Source of the DNA: Prorocentrum cordatum
Lineage: Eukaryota > Sar > Dinophyceae > Prorocentrales > Prorocentraceae
DNA: 37,500 bases
Reading direction: 5' to 3'
Assembly (NCBI GenBank): GCA_963575745.1
Contig: CAUYUJ010021681.1
Span: 1-37,500 of the forward strand
Shown here: one piece after another, positions 20,165 through 29,795 of the stretch
Layout of the letters: each line of letters starts with the position of its first letter
How positions within the stretch are numbered: position 1 is the first letter of the stretch
Program-made: the position numbers and the translations under genes
Notes under the pieces: generated by a model
Databases searched by the model: none
The model's input: only the letters and a program-made list of their open reading frames with translations
Told to the model about the DNA's origin: nothing

Positions 20165-21290
20165 ACACGTTTCGTAGCCCCATAGGGAGCTCCACCGAAG
20201 GTCCCAGTGGCACAGCCCGCATGCGCCCGCCACACCCAGCACAGCGCTTCGTGGCCCCATTGGGAGCTCCACCGAAGGCCCTAGAGGGGGGGCGCATGCG
20301 TCCGCCACACCCAGCACAGCGCTTCGTGGCCCCATAGGGAGCCCCACCGAAGGCCCCAGTGGGGGGGAGGCGCATGCGTCCGCCACACCCAGCACAGCGC
20401 TTCGTGGCCCCATTGGGAGCTCCACCGAAGGCCCCAGTGGGGGAGCGCGCATGCGTCCGCCACACCCAGCACAGCGTTTCGTGGCCCCATAGGGAGCTCC
20501 ACCGAAAGTCCCAGTGGGGGGGGGGCGCATGCGTCCGCCACATCCAGCACGGCGTTGCGTGGCCCCATAGGGAGCCCCACTGAAGGCCCCAGTGGAGGGG
20601 GGCGCACGCGTCCGCCACACCCAACACAGCGTTTCGTGGCCCCATAGGGAGCCCCACCGAAGGCCCCAGTGGGGGGGAGGCGCATGCGTCCGCCACACCC
20701 AGCACAGCGCTTCGTGGCCCATAGTGGGGCTCCACCGAAGGCCCCAGTGGGGGGGGCGCACGCGCCCGCCACACCCAGCACAGCGTTTCGTGGCCCCAAA
20801 AGGAGCTCCACCGAAGGCCCTAGAGGGGGGGCGCATGCGTCCGCCACACCCAGCACAGCCGCTTCGTGCCCCATGGGAGCTCACACCGAAAGGCCCCAGT
20901 GGGGGGGGGGGCGCATGCGGTCCGCCTAAACCCCCAACACGGCGCTTCGTGGCCCCATAGGGAGCTCCACCGATTGCCCCAGTGGGGGGGGGGCGCATGC
21001 GTCCGCCACACCCAGCACAGCGCATCGTGGCCCCATAGGGAGCTCCGCCGAAGGTCCCAGTGGAGGGGGGCGTATGCGTCCGCCACACCCAACACGGCGT
21101 TTCGTGGCCCCATAGGGAGCTCCACCGACGGCCCCAATGGACGGGGGCGCATGCGTCCGCCACACCCAGCACAGCGTTTCGTGGCTCCATAGGGAGCTCC
21201 ACCGAAGGCCCCAATGGGGGGGGGGGCGCATGCGTCCGCCACACCCAGCACAGCGCTTCGTGGCCCCATAGGGAGCTCCACAGAATGCGT
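20165..21290. repeat. 77/78-bp satellite with poly(G) and GCGCATGCG, about 14 copies
   Basis: The anchor CCGCC(ACACCC) recurs at 20227, 20302, 20380, 20457, 20535, 20612, 20690, 20766, 20841, 20922, 21003, 21080, 21157 and 21236 (spacing 75-81). Each unit has CAGCACAGCG(C/T)TTCGTGGCC, a GAGCTCCACCGAAGG block and a G5-G12 run before GCGCATGCG. Most length variation is in the G run. The long minus-strand open frame is a consequence of the period. Confidence 0.95.
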
Positions 21291-21344
21291 TGCCCACAAA
21301 GACGGTCCTCACAACTGCACATGTTCGGGTCCTTCGCCAGGCTA

Positions 21345-21383
21345 ATTGAATTGTCTCCCCGTAGAGGGACACGCCCGACTTAA
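21345..21383 (+). mobile_element. Terminal fragment of the MITE-like family
   Basis: CCCCGTAGAGGGACACGCCCGACTTAACGC matches the right terminus of the complete copies, directly to the right of the 77/78-bp satellite. Confidence 0.5.
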
Positions 21384-21535
21384 CGCTACTCCCCACACCT
21401 CTCCTGGGGCGCACTCTGACCAGGACTTCGAGGCCAAACCGGCCGCGGCGGCGAGGGCCCTCCAGGACGAGCAGCGGCGCGTGGTGATCTCTCCTCCTCT
21501 GGAGGAGGGTGGGGGGCATCCAGGATCGGGGGCGC

Positions 21536-21657
21536 GCAAACATGGATTAGCGATCCACGGATTTGGCGCGCGGTCACCAAATCCATGGATCTGGGGAGGT
21601 GCCCTTCCCAAAATGCGGGACCCGTCGCTAATCCACGCCCCGTTAATCCATGTTTGC
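21536..21657. repeat. Nested inverted repeats (122 bp)
   Basis: Outer arms GCAAACATGGATTA (21536-21549) and TAATCCATGTTTGC (21644-21657) are perfect. Also GGATTAGCG (21544-21552) with CGCTAATCC (21626-21634), and inner arms GATCCACGGATTTGG (21552-21566) with CCAAATCCATGGATC (21577-21591), one mismatch. Likely a foldback element or cruciform. Confidence 0.85.
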
Positions 21658-21843
21658 GATCGCCTGACAGGAGGGGGGCGTCCAAGAGGGAGGTTCGCAA
21701 ACCGTGGCCCAAGGGACGCGCGCTGCCCAGGGGAGACCAAAGGGACGCATCAGAATGAGAAGAGGGGCCACTATAAACCCGAGGCGGTAGCATGGCCCCG
21801 ACCACGCTGGAGGAGCAACCCGCTGCGCAAACACACACTCTTA

Positions 21844-21970
21844 GAGGCCCGCGCAAATGTCTCCGATGCGAGCCCGACTCCCCTCTCTGGCGCGCGGGAA
21901 GCGCCGGTGGCGGCGCTGGAGGCGCCGCCAGGGGGGGCAGCGCCACTGCAAGAAGTCCGCGCGGAGCTCT
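21844..21970. mobile_element. Foldback element, copy 1 (relative of 25409-25537)
   Basis: A central perfect hairpin, GGCGGCGC-TGGAG-GCGCCGCC (21909-21929), is flanked by arms that pair imperfectly: GAGGCCCGCGCAAATGTCTC on the left and AAGTCCGCGCGGAGCTC on the right. The same plan and related arm sequence occur at 25409-25537. Confidence 0.5.
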
Positions 21971-22041
21971 CCACACTGATTCCCCACATGCTTAGTGGGG
22001 TGTTGGTGTTCTTCCTTCCCGCGTTGCACCCGCGTCTCCCG

Positions 22042-22290
22042 CACACACACACAACACACACCACACACAACACACAACACACGCAACACACGCAAAACAC
22101 ACAACACAACACAACACACACAACACACAACACACACACAACACACAACACAACACACACAACACGCAACACACAACACACACACCATACACAACACACA
22201 CACACACACACACACACTGCACACACACAACATACACAACACACAACACAGAGAACACACACACACACAACACACACCACACACCCCACA
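22042..22290 (+). repeat. AC-rich ACACAACACAC microsatellite
   Basis: Mixture of CA dinucleotide and ACACA/AACAC units. Confidence 0.95.
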
Positions 22291-23862
22291 CAAGGGGTGG
22301 TCCCTGAGGGCGGCCGCTATCCGTGACCGTCCTCCAAGGCATGCCAGGCATGGCATATTCTCGACACCATAGGGGGTGCGCAGGGGGTGGTCACTCACCG
22401 CGGCCGCTGTCCGTGACGGTCGTCCATGGTACAACAAGCATGGCATATTCTCGACACCATAACGAGGTGCGCAGAGGGTGGTCTGTCACCGCTGCCGCTA
22501 TCCGTGACGGTCCCCCACGGAACAGCACGCATGGCATATGCTCGACACCATCAATGGTGCGCTGGGGGTGGTCTCCCACCGCTGCCGCTATCCGTGACGG
22601 TTGTCCATGTCACAGAAAGCATGACACATTCTCGACACCGCAAGGGGGTGCGCAAGGGGTTCTACCACCGCGGCCGCTATCCGTGACGGCCGTCCATGGC
22701 ACAACACGCATGGCATATTCTCAACACCATAAAAGGGTGTGCGCATTCACCGCGGCCGCTATCAATGACGGTCGCCCATGGCACAGCAGGCATGGCACAT
22801 TCTCGGCATCATGGGGGGTGCGCTTGGGGTGGTCTCTCACCGTTGCAGCTATCCGTGACGGTCGTCCATGGCACAAGAAGCATGGCATATGCTCGACACC
22901 ATAAAAATGGGTGCGCAAGGGGGTGGTCTGCCACCGCGACAGCTATCCGTGACGGTCGTCCATGGCACAGAAAGTATGGCATTTTCTCGACAACGTACGG
23001 GGTACGCAAGGGGGTCGTCTCTCTCCGCGGCCGGTATACGTGAAGGTCGTCCCTGGCGCAGCAGGCATGCCATATTCTTTCACCGCGGCCGCTGGCCGTG
23101 ACGGTCGCCCATGACAGAACAAGCATGGCATATTCTCGACACCATAGGGGGTGCCCGAGAAAAGGGGGTCTTTTACCAGTGCCATTATGCGTGGCGGTCG
23201 TCCAAGGCTACACCATGAGGAGTGCGCAAGGGGTGGTCTCTCACCGCGGTTGTTATCCGTGACGGTCGCCCAAGGCACAGCAGGCCTGGCATATTCTCGG
23301 CACCATAAGGGGGTGCGCAAGGGGTGGTCTCTCACTGCGGCCGCTATCCGTGACGGTCGTCCATGGCACAGCACGCATGCATAGTCTCGACACAATGAGA
23401 AGGGGGTGCGCAAGGTGGTGGTCTCTCACCGCGGTTGCTATTCGTGACGGCCGTCCAAGTCACAGCAATTGTGGCATATTTTCAACACCATAGAACGGGG
23501 TGCGCAAGGGGTGGTCTCCCACCGCGGCCGCTACTCGTGACGGTCGTCCATGGCACAGCACGCATGCATATTCTCGACATCATGGGGGTGTGCGCAGGGG
23601 GGGGTCTCTCACCGCTGCCTCTGTGCCTGCCAGGGTCGGAGAACGCGGCAGGCGTGGCACTTTCTCGACACCACAAGGGGTGCGCTGGGGTAGTCTCCCT
23701 ATCCGCTGCGGGCTCGCAAAGCGTGGTGGGCGTGGCATATTTTCGGCACCATAAGGGGTGCGCAAAGGGTGGTTTTTCAGCGCGGCCGCTATCCGTGACA
23801 GTCGCCCAGAGCACACCAGGCATGGTATATTCTCGACACCATAGGGGGTGCGCATATGGGGT
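22291..23862. repeat. 90-bp NotI-rich satellite, about 18 copies
   Basis: Units of mostly 89-95 bp with CACCGCGGCCGCTATCCGTGAC, GGTCGTCCATGGCACA, CATGGCATATTCTCGACACC and GGGGTGCGCAAGGGGTGGTC. Anchors at 22310, 22400, 22491, 22581, 22670, 22752, 22842, 22936, 23027, 23085, about 23180, 23246, 23337, 23431, 23524, 23614, 23704 and 23782. One unit near 23027-23085 is shortened to 58 bp. Confidence 0.95.
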
Positions 23863-24271
23863 TCCTCGGTAGCGTAATGCTCGTGCCGTTTTCCCATTCG
23901 ATGATATCCTCCCCTCTCCAGTCATGAGGGGCAACGATAGGGGGGGACAGGCATAGGGGGGGATGCATCGACCTGGAATCGGCGATATCGTCGATGGATC
24001 GGCGATAGGCCCCCGGTAGTGAATCCGCACCTTCCTGGGATGGGTGATCGGCGATCTATGGGCGATTAGGGGACGCTGAATCAGGAACGAAGGGGCTCTC
24101 CTGGCCTCAGCGAGCCTCGGCCACGAGCAGGTCCCTGGACCCAGTTCGAAGGCATGACCCGACGCAGCGGAGCCCCGCCTGAGCCCGAAGCGGTCCTCGG
24201 CTCAGCGTCTTGGCTGCAGTCATCACCCCTCGCTTGGCCGCCCTCGAGAAGATGGGCGACCCCCAAACGAC
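23863..24271. other. Spacer with GATCGGCGAT repeats
   Basis: GGCGAT(A/C) and GGATCGGCGAT recur between 23975 and 24066. No gene was recognised. Confidence 0.5.
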
Positions 24272-24482
24272 CACCCTTCCTCCTCCTCCTCCCTCTCCTC
24301 CTCCTCCCTCCCCCTCCTCCTCCTCCTCCTCCTCCTCCTCCCTCCTCCTCCCCTCCTCCTCCGCTCCTCTCCTCCCTCCTCCTCCTCTCCTCCTCCTCCT
24401 CTTCCTTCCTCTCCTCCTCCTCCTCCTCCTCTCTCCTTCCTCCTCCCTCCCCCTCCTCCTCCTCCTCGTCCTCCTCCTCGGC
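24272..24482 (+). repeat. CCT microsatellite
   Basis: Imperfect CCT run. Confidence 0.9.
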
Positions 24483-24608
24483 CACTGGGTGCCTGCACCC
24501 GGGCTGCCCCCGCGCTCCGCCTTCCTGGGGCGGGGGGAGCCTGCCGCAGCAGCTTGGCCACGGCCAGCGGTTGCAGCTCCTGGCAGCGGCAGCGGCTGGC
24601 GGCGCACC

Positions 24609-24664
24609 GACGACCGCGGTGAGGGCACCGCGGTGAGGACACCGCGGTGACGACCGCGGTGCGG
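24609..24664 (+). repeat. ACCGCGGTGAGGAC 15-bp repeats
   Basis: Four copies of the self-complementary core ACCGCGGT in tandem. Confidence 0.8.
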
Positions 24665-24751
24665 AGAAGGGGGAGGGGGAGGGGGATGAGGAGGAGGAGA
24701 AGGAGAAGGAGGAGGAGGAGGAGGAGGAGGAGGAGGAGGAGGAGGAGGAAG
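24665..24751 (+). repeat. AGG microsatellite
   Basis: AGG run that directly follows the ACCGCGGT repeats, facing the CCT tract at 24272-24482. Confidence 0.9.
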
Positions 24752-24988
24752 TTCCCCTCCTGCAGTCATAGTCCTCCTCCGAGTCCCCCCTGACTGCTCT
24801 GCGGACTACCTACCGAGCCACCCCCTCACGAAATCGCCGCTGGGCCTGGCAATTTCATATGCGGGGAGACAATCCAGAGTACTGAGGGAACATGTAGCTC
24901 AGTTGCGGATAAGAATGAGGCATCGGGCGCCTCTTCTTCATCGTCGTTACATTCCCCTTTCCAAATCAGTATCCTAATAGCACACACT
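24752..24988. other. Spacer without recognised feature
   Basis: Mixed-composition sequence; no gene or repeat was seen. Confidence 0.4.
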
Positions 24989-25335
24989 CTTCCTCCTCCT
25001 CCTCCTCCTCCTCCTCCTCCTCCTCCTCCTCCTCCTTCTTTTCCTTCTCCTCCTCCGCGGCCAGGGTACATGGGGAGGAGGATAGCGAGATATGAGGAGG
25101 ATGAGGTGGAAGAGTGAGTCATCAACCTCTTTGTCCTCCTGCCCCTCCTCGTCCTCCTCCTCCTCCTCCTCCTCCTCGAGTCCCTCATATTATTCCCCTG
25201 CTCCTCCTGCCCCTCCTCCTGCTCCCCTCCTCCTCTTCCTACTCCCCTCCTCCTCCGCTGCTCCCCTACTCCTCCTCCTGCTCCTGTTCCTGCTCCTGCT
25301 CCTTCTCCTCATCCTCCTCCTCCTCCTTCGTCTCC
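24989..25335 (+). repeat. Two CCT microsatellites
   Basis: Tracts at 24989-25045 and 25135-25335, the second with CTG and TGC variants. Confidence 0.9.
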
Positions 25336-25408
25336 TACTCGTGTCGCGCCCCTGCTCCTCAATTGTCACCCCCCTGGAGCACTTCCCCCACGAAAACACT
25401 TCCCCTCT

Positions 25409-25537
25409 GACGTCCGTGCGGATCTCGTGGATCGGCGCGGCACTCCGCTGGCAGCGCCTGCGGCGCCACCCCTGGCGCGCTCCTCGCGCCAGGGAGGGCG
25501 TCTGGCGCCGATGGAAGAGATTCGCGCGGACCTCCGC
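25409..25537. mobile_element. Foldback element, copy 2 (relative of 21844-21970)
   Basis: Central perfect hairpin CCCTGGCGCG-CTCCT-CGCGCCAGGG (25470-25494). Outer arms pair at about 70% by eye: GTCCGTGCGGATCTC (25412-25426) against the reverse complement of GAGATTCGCGCGGAC (25517-25531), and ATCGGCGC (25431-25438) against GGCGCCGAT (25504-25512). Confidence 0.6.
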
Positions 25538-25743
25538 AAGTCTATGTGTGTACTGTTGTTCGTTCCTCTGCACAGCGCGCGCTTCCTCCCTTCCCCGCCC
25601 CTGCCCCTATCACCCCCTTCCCCTTCGCCCCGCCGCATCCCCCGGGGGTGCCCTGAGCCCCCGCCCCACACCCAACCCCGCAGATGGCCCGACATAGGGC
25701 CCCCCCAGACGAGCAGGAGTCTGGATCCACGGTCCTGGATGGG
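25538..25743. other. Spacer without recognised feature
   Basis: Pro-rich open frames from C-rich sequence only. Confidence 0.35.
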
Positions 25744-26075
25744 GGACCGGGAGGAGGAGGAGGAGGAGGAGGAGGAGGAGGAGGAGGAGGAGGAGGAGGA
25801 GGAGGAGAGGAGGAGGGAGGAGGAGAGGAGGAGGAGGAGGAGAAGGAGGAGGAGGAGGAGGAGGAGGAGGAGGAGGATGAGGAGGAGAGGGAGGAGGATC
25901 AGGCACATCAGGGTGATCAGGAGGGCGAAGAGGGGGGGGCGGGGGGGGGTAGGAGGTGGAGGAGGAGGAGGAGGAGGAGGAGGAGGAGGAGGAGGAGGAG
26001 GAGGAGGGGGAGGAGGATCAGGATCATCAGGGTGATCAGGAGGAGGACGAGGAGGAGGTGCGAGGGAGGAGGATA
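25744..26075 (+). repeat. Two AGG microsatellites with GATCAGG variants
   Basis: Tracts at 25744-25895 and 25955-26075; both end with AGGATCAGG(C/A)(A/T)CATCAGGGTGATCAGGAGG-like sequence, so the second looks like a segmental duplication of the first. Confidence 0.9.
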
Positions 26076-26156
26076 CTGAGAATGGTCGGAGCATGGATCC
26101 ACGATCGTGCAACGCGAGAAGGTGACATGCAGAGCGAGAGCACCGCAAGAGTTAGG

Positions 26157-26300
26157 TCGGGCATGTCCCCCTACAGAGGGATTTTAGACGAAAACTTAGA
26201 ACACCCAGAAATATTCAAACAGTAGAAAAATGTTGACACATTGTCCCCTGACTATTTTTGATTGTTTCTGAATGTTCCTCCTGTAGAGGAACAGGCCCGA
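26157..26300 (+). mobile_element. MITE-like element, complete copy A
   Basis: The left terminus TCGGGCATGTCCCCCTACAG and the reverse complement of the right terminus, TCGGGCCTGTTCCTCTACAG, agree at 17 of 20. The 144-bp element has no coding capacity. Conserved interior near the right end: ATTGTCCCCTGACTATTT, then TTCCTCCTGTAG. Related copies at 27425 and 35518. Confidence 0.75.
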
Positions 26301-26819
26301 TTCAACGCAAGAGCCGAACTGCAGCGGGAAGGCTCGTGCGGTAAAACAAGGCGCGAGGCACGACTCGACATTGTGGGTGCTCTGCATGCAGATATTCCCC
26401 GAAACACACGCGGCCCACGATATCCCTTGCCAACACAGATCGCCGAGGATGAGACAGTATGGGGGCGAAGAGGGGGTGAAGGAGCGTCGGCGGGGGGGCG
26501 AGAACACAGGGGGAGAGTGGAGGCGGGGCGAGAGACGGCGGGGGGAGCGAGAGAGGGGAAGGAGAGGCGCGCTCGGGTCATATCTGACATTCTACCCCTC
26601 CGACCCCACTCTCTCCATGGCGCTGATGTTTCCTCGATCCGTCGGCGCGGGCCATAGAAGACTTGGCATTCAAAAACAGACCGCATCGAGTCACGCGCAA
26701 TCGGAAAAAGGTGAGCTGCGTACAGTGGAGGAGGAGCCAGCGGATGAGCAGGAGAATGAGCAGGAGGGAGGAAGGGGAGGACGAGGAAGGAGGACGGGGA
26801 GGAACAGAAGCAACATGTG
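26301..26819. other. Spacer without recognised gene
   Basis: Purine-rich on the plus strand from about 26460; open frames reflect this composition. Confidence 0.35.
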
Positions 26820-26965
26820 GGAGAAGCGGGAGGAGCAGGATGACCAAGGGAAGGTGCGGGAGGGGCAATGGGCGGAACGACAACGACGAGAGAGCACTCG
26901 GATCCGGAGAAGTGGCCCGTGCTGGGGCGAGAAGGCCATCCTGAACGCGGTGAGCAGAGCGCCGA
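26820..26965 (-). repeat. Diverged dispersed repeat, copy 2 (partner 4672-4830)
   Basis: Inverted relative to copy 1. Shared blocks include the GCTC-CCG-CGTTCAG-ATGGC region and TCGTTGTCG on the minus strand. Confidence 0.5.
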
Positions 26966-27016
26966 GTCTACAATGAGGGCCACGCTGCAGCGGCACCACT
27001 AATTTGAGACACCCGT

Positions 27017-27217
27017 AGGAGGAGGAGGAGGAGGAGGAGGAGGAGGAGGAGGAGGAGGAGGAGGAGGGGGAGGAGGAGGAGGAGGAGGAGGAGGAGGAGG
27101 AGGAGGAGGAGGACTAGGAGGATGAGGAGGATGAGGAGGAGCAGGAGGAGGAGGAGCAGGAGGAGGAGCAGGAGGAGGAGAAGGGGGGAGGGGGAGGGGG
27201 ACGAGGAGGAGGAGGAT
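27017..27217 (+). repeat. AGG microsatellite
   Basis: AGG run of about 200 bp with GATGAGG and GCAGG variants. Confidence 0.95.
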
Positions 27218-27424
27218 GGTTTGAAATCCCGTGCAGAAGACAACTGCGCAGAAAGGGGGTCGCTGCACCCACCGACCGTCGGCAGGGGGAGGAAGAGAGG
27301 CGAGCAGTCTTCACCCTGAGTGCTTGTCGGGAGGGTGAGAAAAGGTGGGCAGCGGGGGAGAGGGGGCCATCGGGCGGGGCAGGGGAGCGGGTGGAGGGAG
27401 AGGGTTGGGGCAGCTGGCCTTGGG

Positions 27425-27577
27425 TCGGGCGTGTCCCCCTACAGGCGGGTTGTGGACCAAGAATAAGAAACAGCCAGAACATGCTCAAAGATGGTCAACC
27501 GTGGTCGAAACGTCGTCCCCAGACGATTGCTTTTGCCTACTTTTGTGAGTGCTCCTCCTGTAGAGGGACGGGCCCGA
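27425..27577 (+). mobile_element. MITE-like element, complete copy B
   Basis: Left terminus TCGGGCGTGTCCCCCTACAG; reverse complement of the right terminus TCGGGCCCGTCCCTCTACAG (17 of 20). 153 bp; interior CGTCGTCCCCAGACGATT near the right end as in the other copies. Confidence 0.75.
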
Positions 27578-28239
27578 CGTGACGCTGGCCGGGTCCACAG
27601 CCACGCCGGCGCGCCCGTCGTGGCGGCCCGGCCGGCCGAGGCGGGGCGGGCCGAAGCGGGCGAGGGGCGAGGGGCTGCTGGCGCGCCTGGCGGCGCGTGA
27701 GCAGCAGGAGGAGGAGGAGGAGGAGGAGGAGGAGGAGGAGGAGGAGGAGGAGGAGGAGCACGAGAAGTATCCTCCACAGCGCATGCAGCAGTGGGTGGCA
27801 GAGAGGGGCGGGCCGTCCTGGTCCGTCCGCATCGGGGTCCTGCGGCGCGGACGGCGAGGGCCGGAGCACGGGCGGCCCGGGCGGCCCGCCGCCGAGCACG
27901 AGCTGCAGGCGAGCGAGCGGGCGCCCAGCTGGCGCTGCTCCGGGCAGGTCGAGGCCGCGCGCCCCTGCGGGCGGGACGAGACCCGACGCAGCCCTGGGAG
28001 CAAGTGGCACTGGCAGGCGCCCACGCGGCGGTCACGCACTGGGCCGCCAGGCTGCCCCATGGCACTGGCGCCCAGGTGGCGGTCACGCACTGGGCCGCCA
28101 GATCCCCCCCCCCCGGTCGGAGACGTGCCTCTCTCCGTGCGCGCCCAAAATGCCCGCGCGCCGGGGCGGACTGCCTCTGCCTCGCCGCCGGCGAGAAAAC
28201 GGTCGCCCATAAGCTGCGCGGAGGGGGCAGGGGAGCCCA
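27578..28239. other. GC-rich stretch with AGG tract and a 23-bp duplication
   Basis: AGG microsatellite at 27703-27760. GCGGTCACGCACTGGGCCGC is repeated at 28027 and 28079. Open frames on both strands have Arg/Gly/Pro bias and no recognisable domain. Confidence 0.5.
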
Positions 28240-28445
28240 GGATCGCATCGACCAGTCGGATCGGCACTCGAAAGGAATCGGATCGGCGGAGATTGGAGGC
28301 CGAGTCGGGAAAGTCCGAATCGGCAGGCATCGGCAGGCTAGCTGGCCTCCACTGAGAACTCGGATCCCAAATCGGAATCCCAAGTCGAATCGAATCGGAG
28401 TCAGAAGCCATCGAAGTCGAATCGAATCGGATCGGAGGCATCGAA
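28240..28445 (+). repeat. GAATCGGATCGGAGGC short repeats
   Basis: Irregular repetition of GAATCGGATCGGA and TCGAATCGAATCGGA. Confidence 0.7.
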
Positions 28446-28949
28446 ACGAGCCCTGCGGGGGAGGGAGCAGGGAGAGGACACCTTCCCGACGCGGGCCGTC
28501 GGCTGAACTCGGCCAGGACAAGCAGCAGCGCCCCAACGGCTGGCAGAGGGACCATACAAGGCCGAGCGAGCTGGGGGCCCGGCAAAGCCGAGACGAGAGC
28601 GATCCGAAACGTCGAACTGGGCCACGAAACCTACAGCGGAGGCCCGACCACAAGAAACCTGCCACACGAAGCCCCACCCTGAAACCCCAGGACGTCTGTG
28701 GATCTGTTGTGTGGGAACGTCGCGCTCTCCATGGCAAGATCATTGAAACCCAGGGCACCCTGGAGGCAAGCAGGGTGTCTCTTGGCATGGGCCTCCACTG
28801 CAGCACGACACGACGGCCTTCCTCGCAGCAACGGCGACACCCCCCCAGAGACCCCAGGGGGTCCTTCGCCCCCCGGTCGGGGTCTGCTGGCGTGTCGGTG
28901 TCGGTGTCGGTGGGTGGGCGGGCCGCCAGCGCACGTGTCCATCAACAGC
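28446..28949. other. Spacer without recognised gene
   Basis: A long open frame continues through here from the repeat-rich flanks, but no domain is recognised and its composition follows the GC bias. Confidence 0.35.
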
Positions 28950-29215
28950 GACGACGGCGGCGGCGGCGACGCGGGCGGCCAAGGCGACGGCGGCCACGGG
29001 CACGACGACGGCGGCGGCAGAGGCGAATGCAGCGGCGGCAACGAGTGCGACGACAGCGGCTGAGGCGACGGCGGCAACGAGTGCGACGACGGCGGCGGCC
29101 AAGGCTAGGGCTAAGGCGGCAACGAGTGCGACGACGGCGGCGGCTAAGGTTCAGGCGACGGCGGCAACGAGTGCGACGGCGACGGCGACGACGGCGGTCC
29201 CTCCCCGACGACGTT
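28950..29215 (+). repeat. GGCGAC/GGCGGCAACGAGTGCGAC minisatellite
   Basis: GCGGCAACGAGTGCGACGAC recurs at about 29035, 29069, 29118 and 29160, separated by GGCGGC and TAAGG-containing spacers. Confidence 0.8.
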
Positions 29216-29594
29216 GAGAGCAGGAGGGGGCTCATCAAACTAAACTCCCAAAGCACCTTGACCCTCGAGCCTTGAGGAGGAGAAAGAGGAGGACGTGGAG
29301 GGGACGGAGGAGGCGAAGGGGGAGGCGGAGACGGAGGAGGCGGCGGGAGGGGAGGCGGAAAGGAGAGGAGGGAGGACGGCGACGAGGACGACGAGGATGA
29401 GGACGACGGCGAGGACGAGGGAGGGAGGGACGACGGGATGACGTGCGGGGCCGAGGAGGAGGCGCATCGCCGGCGACAGAGGGGGGCCCGCGGTCTTCAG
29501 GTGGATGGCCCTGTCCGCGCCCATGGCCAGCGCCTGCCGCAGCGTCTCCGCGGCCTCCGGGCCCCGCCCCTCCTGGTTGCGTGAAGATCGGCCC

Positions 29595-29641
29595 TCCTCC
29601 TCCTCCTCCTCCTCCTCCTCCTCCTCCTCTTCATCCTCCTC
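29595..29641 (+). repeat. CCT microsatellite
   Basis: Short CCT run about 155 bp upstream of the LINE endonuclease ATG. Confidence 0.85.
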
Positions 29642-29795
29642 ATAGCTGCCATGAGGGCTGAAGAGAAGCTCAGGCAGCAACGGCACCCCGCTTCCCACAG
29701 AGCTGAGATCGGGCGCACATGGCGTATCTCGGGCCGAAGGCGGCCTGAGGGCTCGAGACAAACGAGACGAGAGGGAGGCATACACGGGGGTCGAC

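Noticed and set aside
19985-21322. 445-codon minus-strand open frame with repeated GGAPYGATKRCAGCGGR-like peptide
   Set aside because: Product of the 77/78-bp satellite; frame shifts where units are 75, 77 or 81 bp.
22291-23862. CRISPR-like array (about 18 repeats)
   Set aside because: Units are about 90 bp head-to-tail without unique spacers, and the context is a eukaryotic nuclear genome.
27579-29275. Long plus-strand open frames of 258 and 494 codons
   Set aside because: Arg/Gly/Pro composition follows GC content and the AGG and GGCGAC repeats; no recognisable domain, and the minus strand has equally long frames (455 codons).
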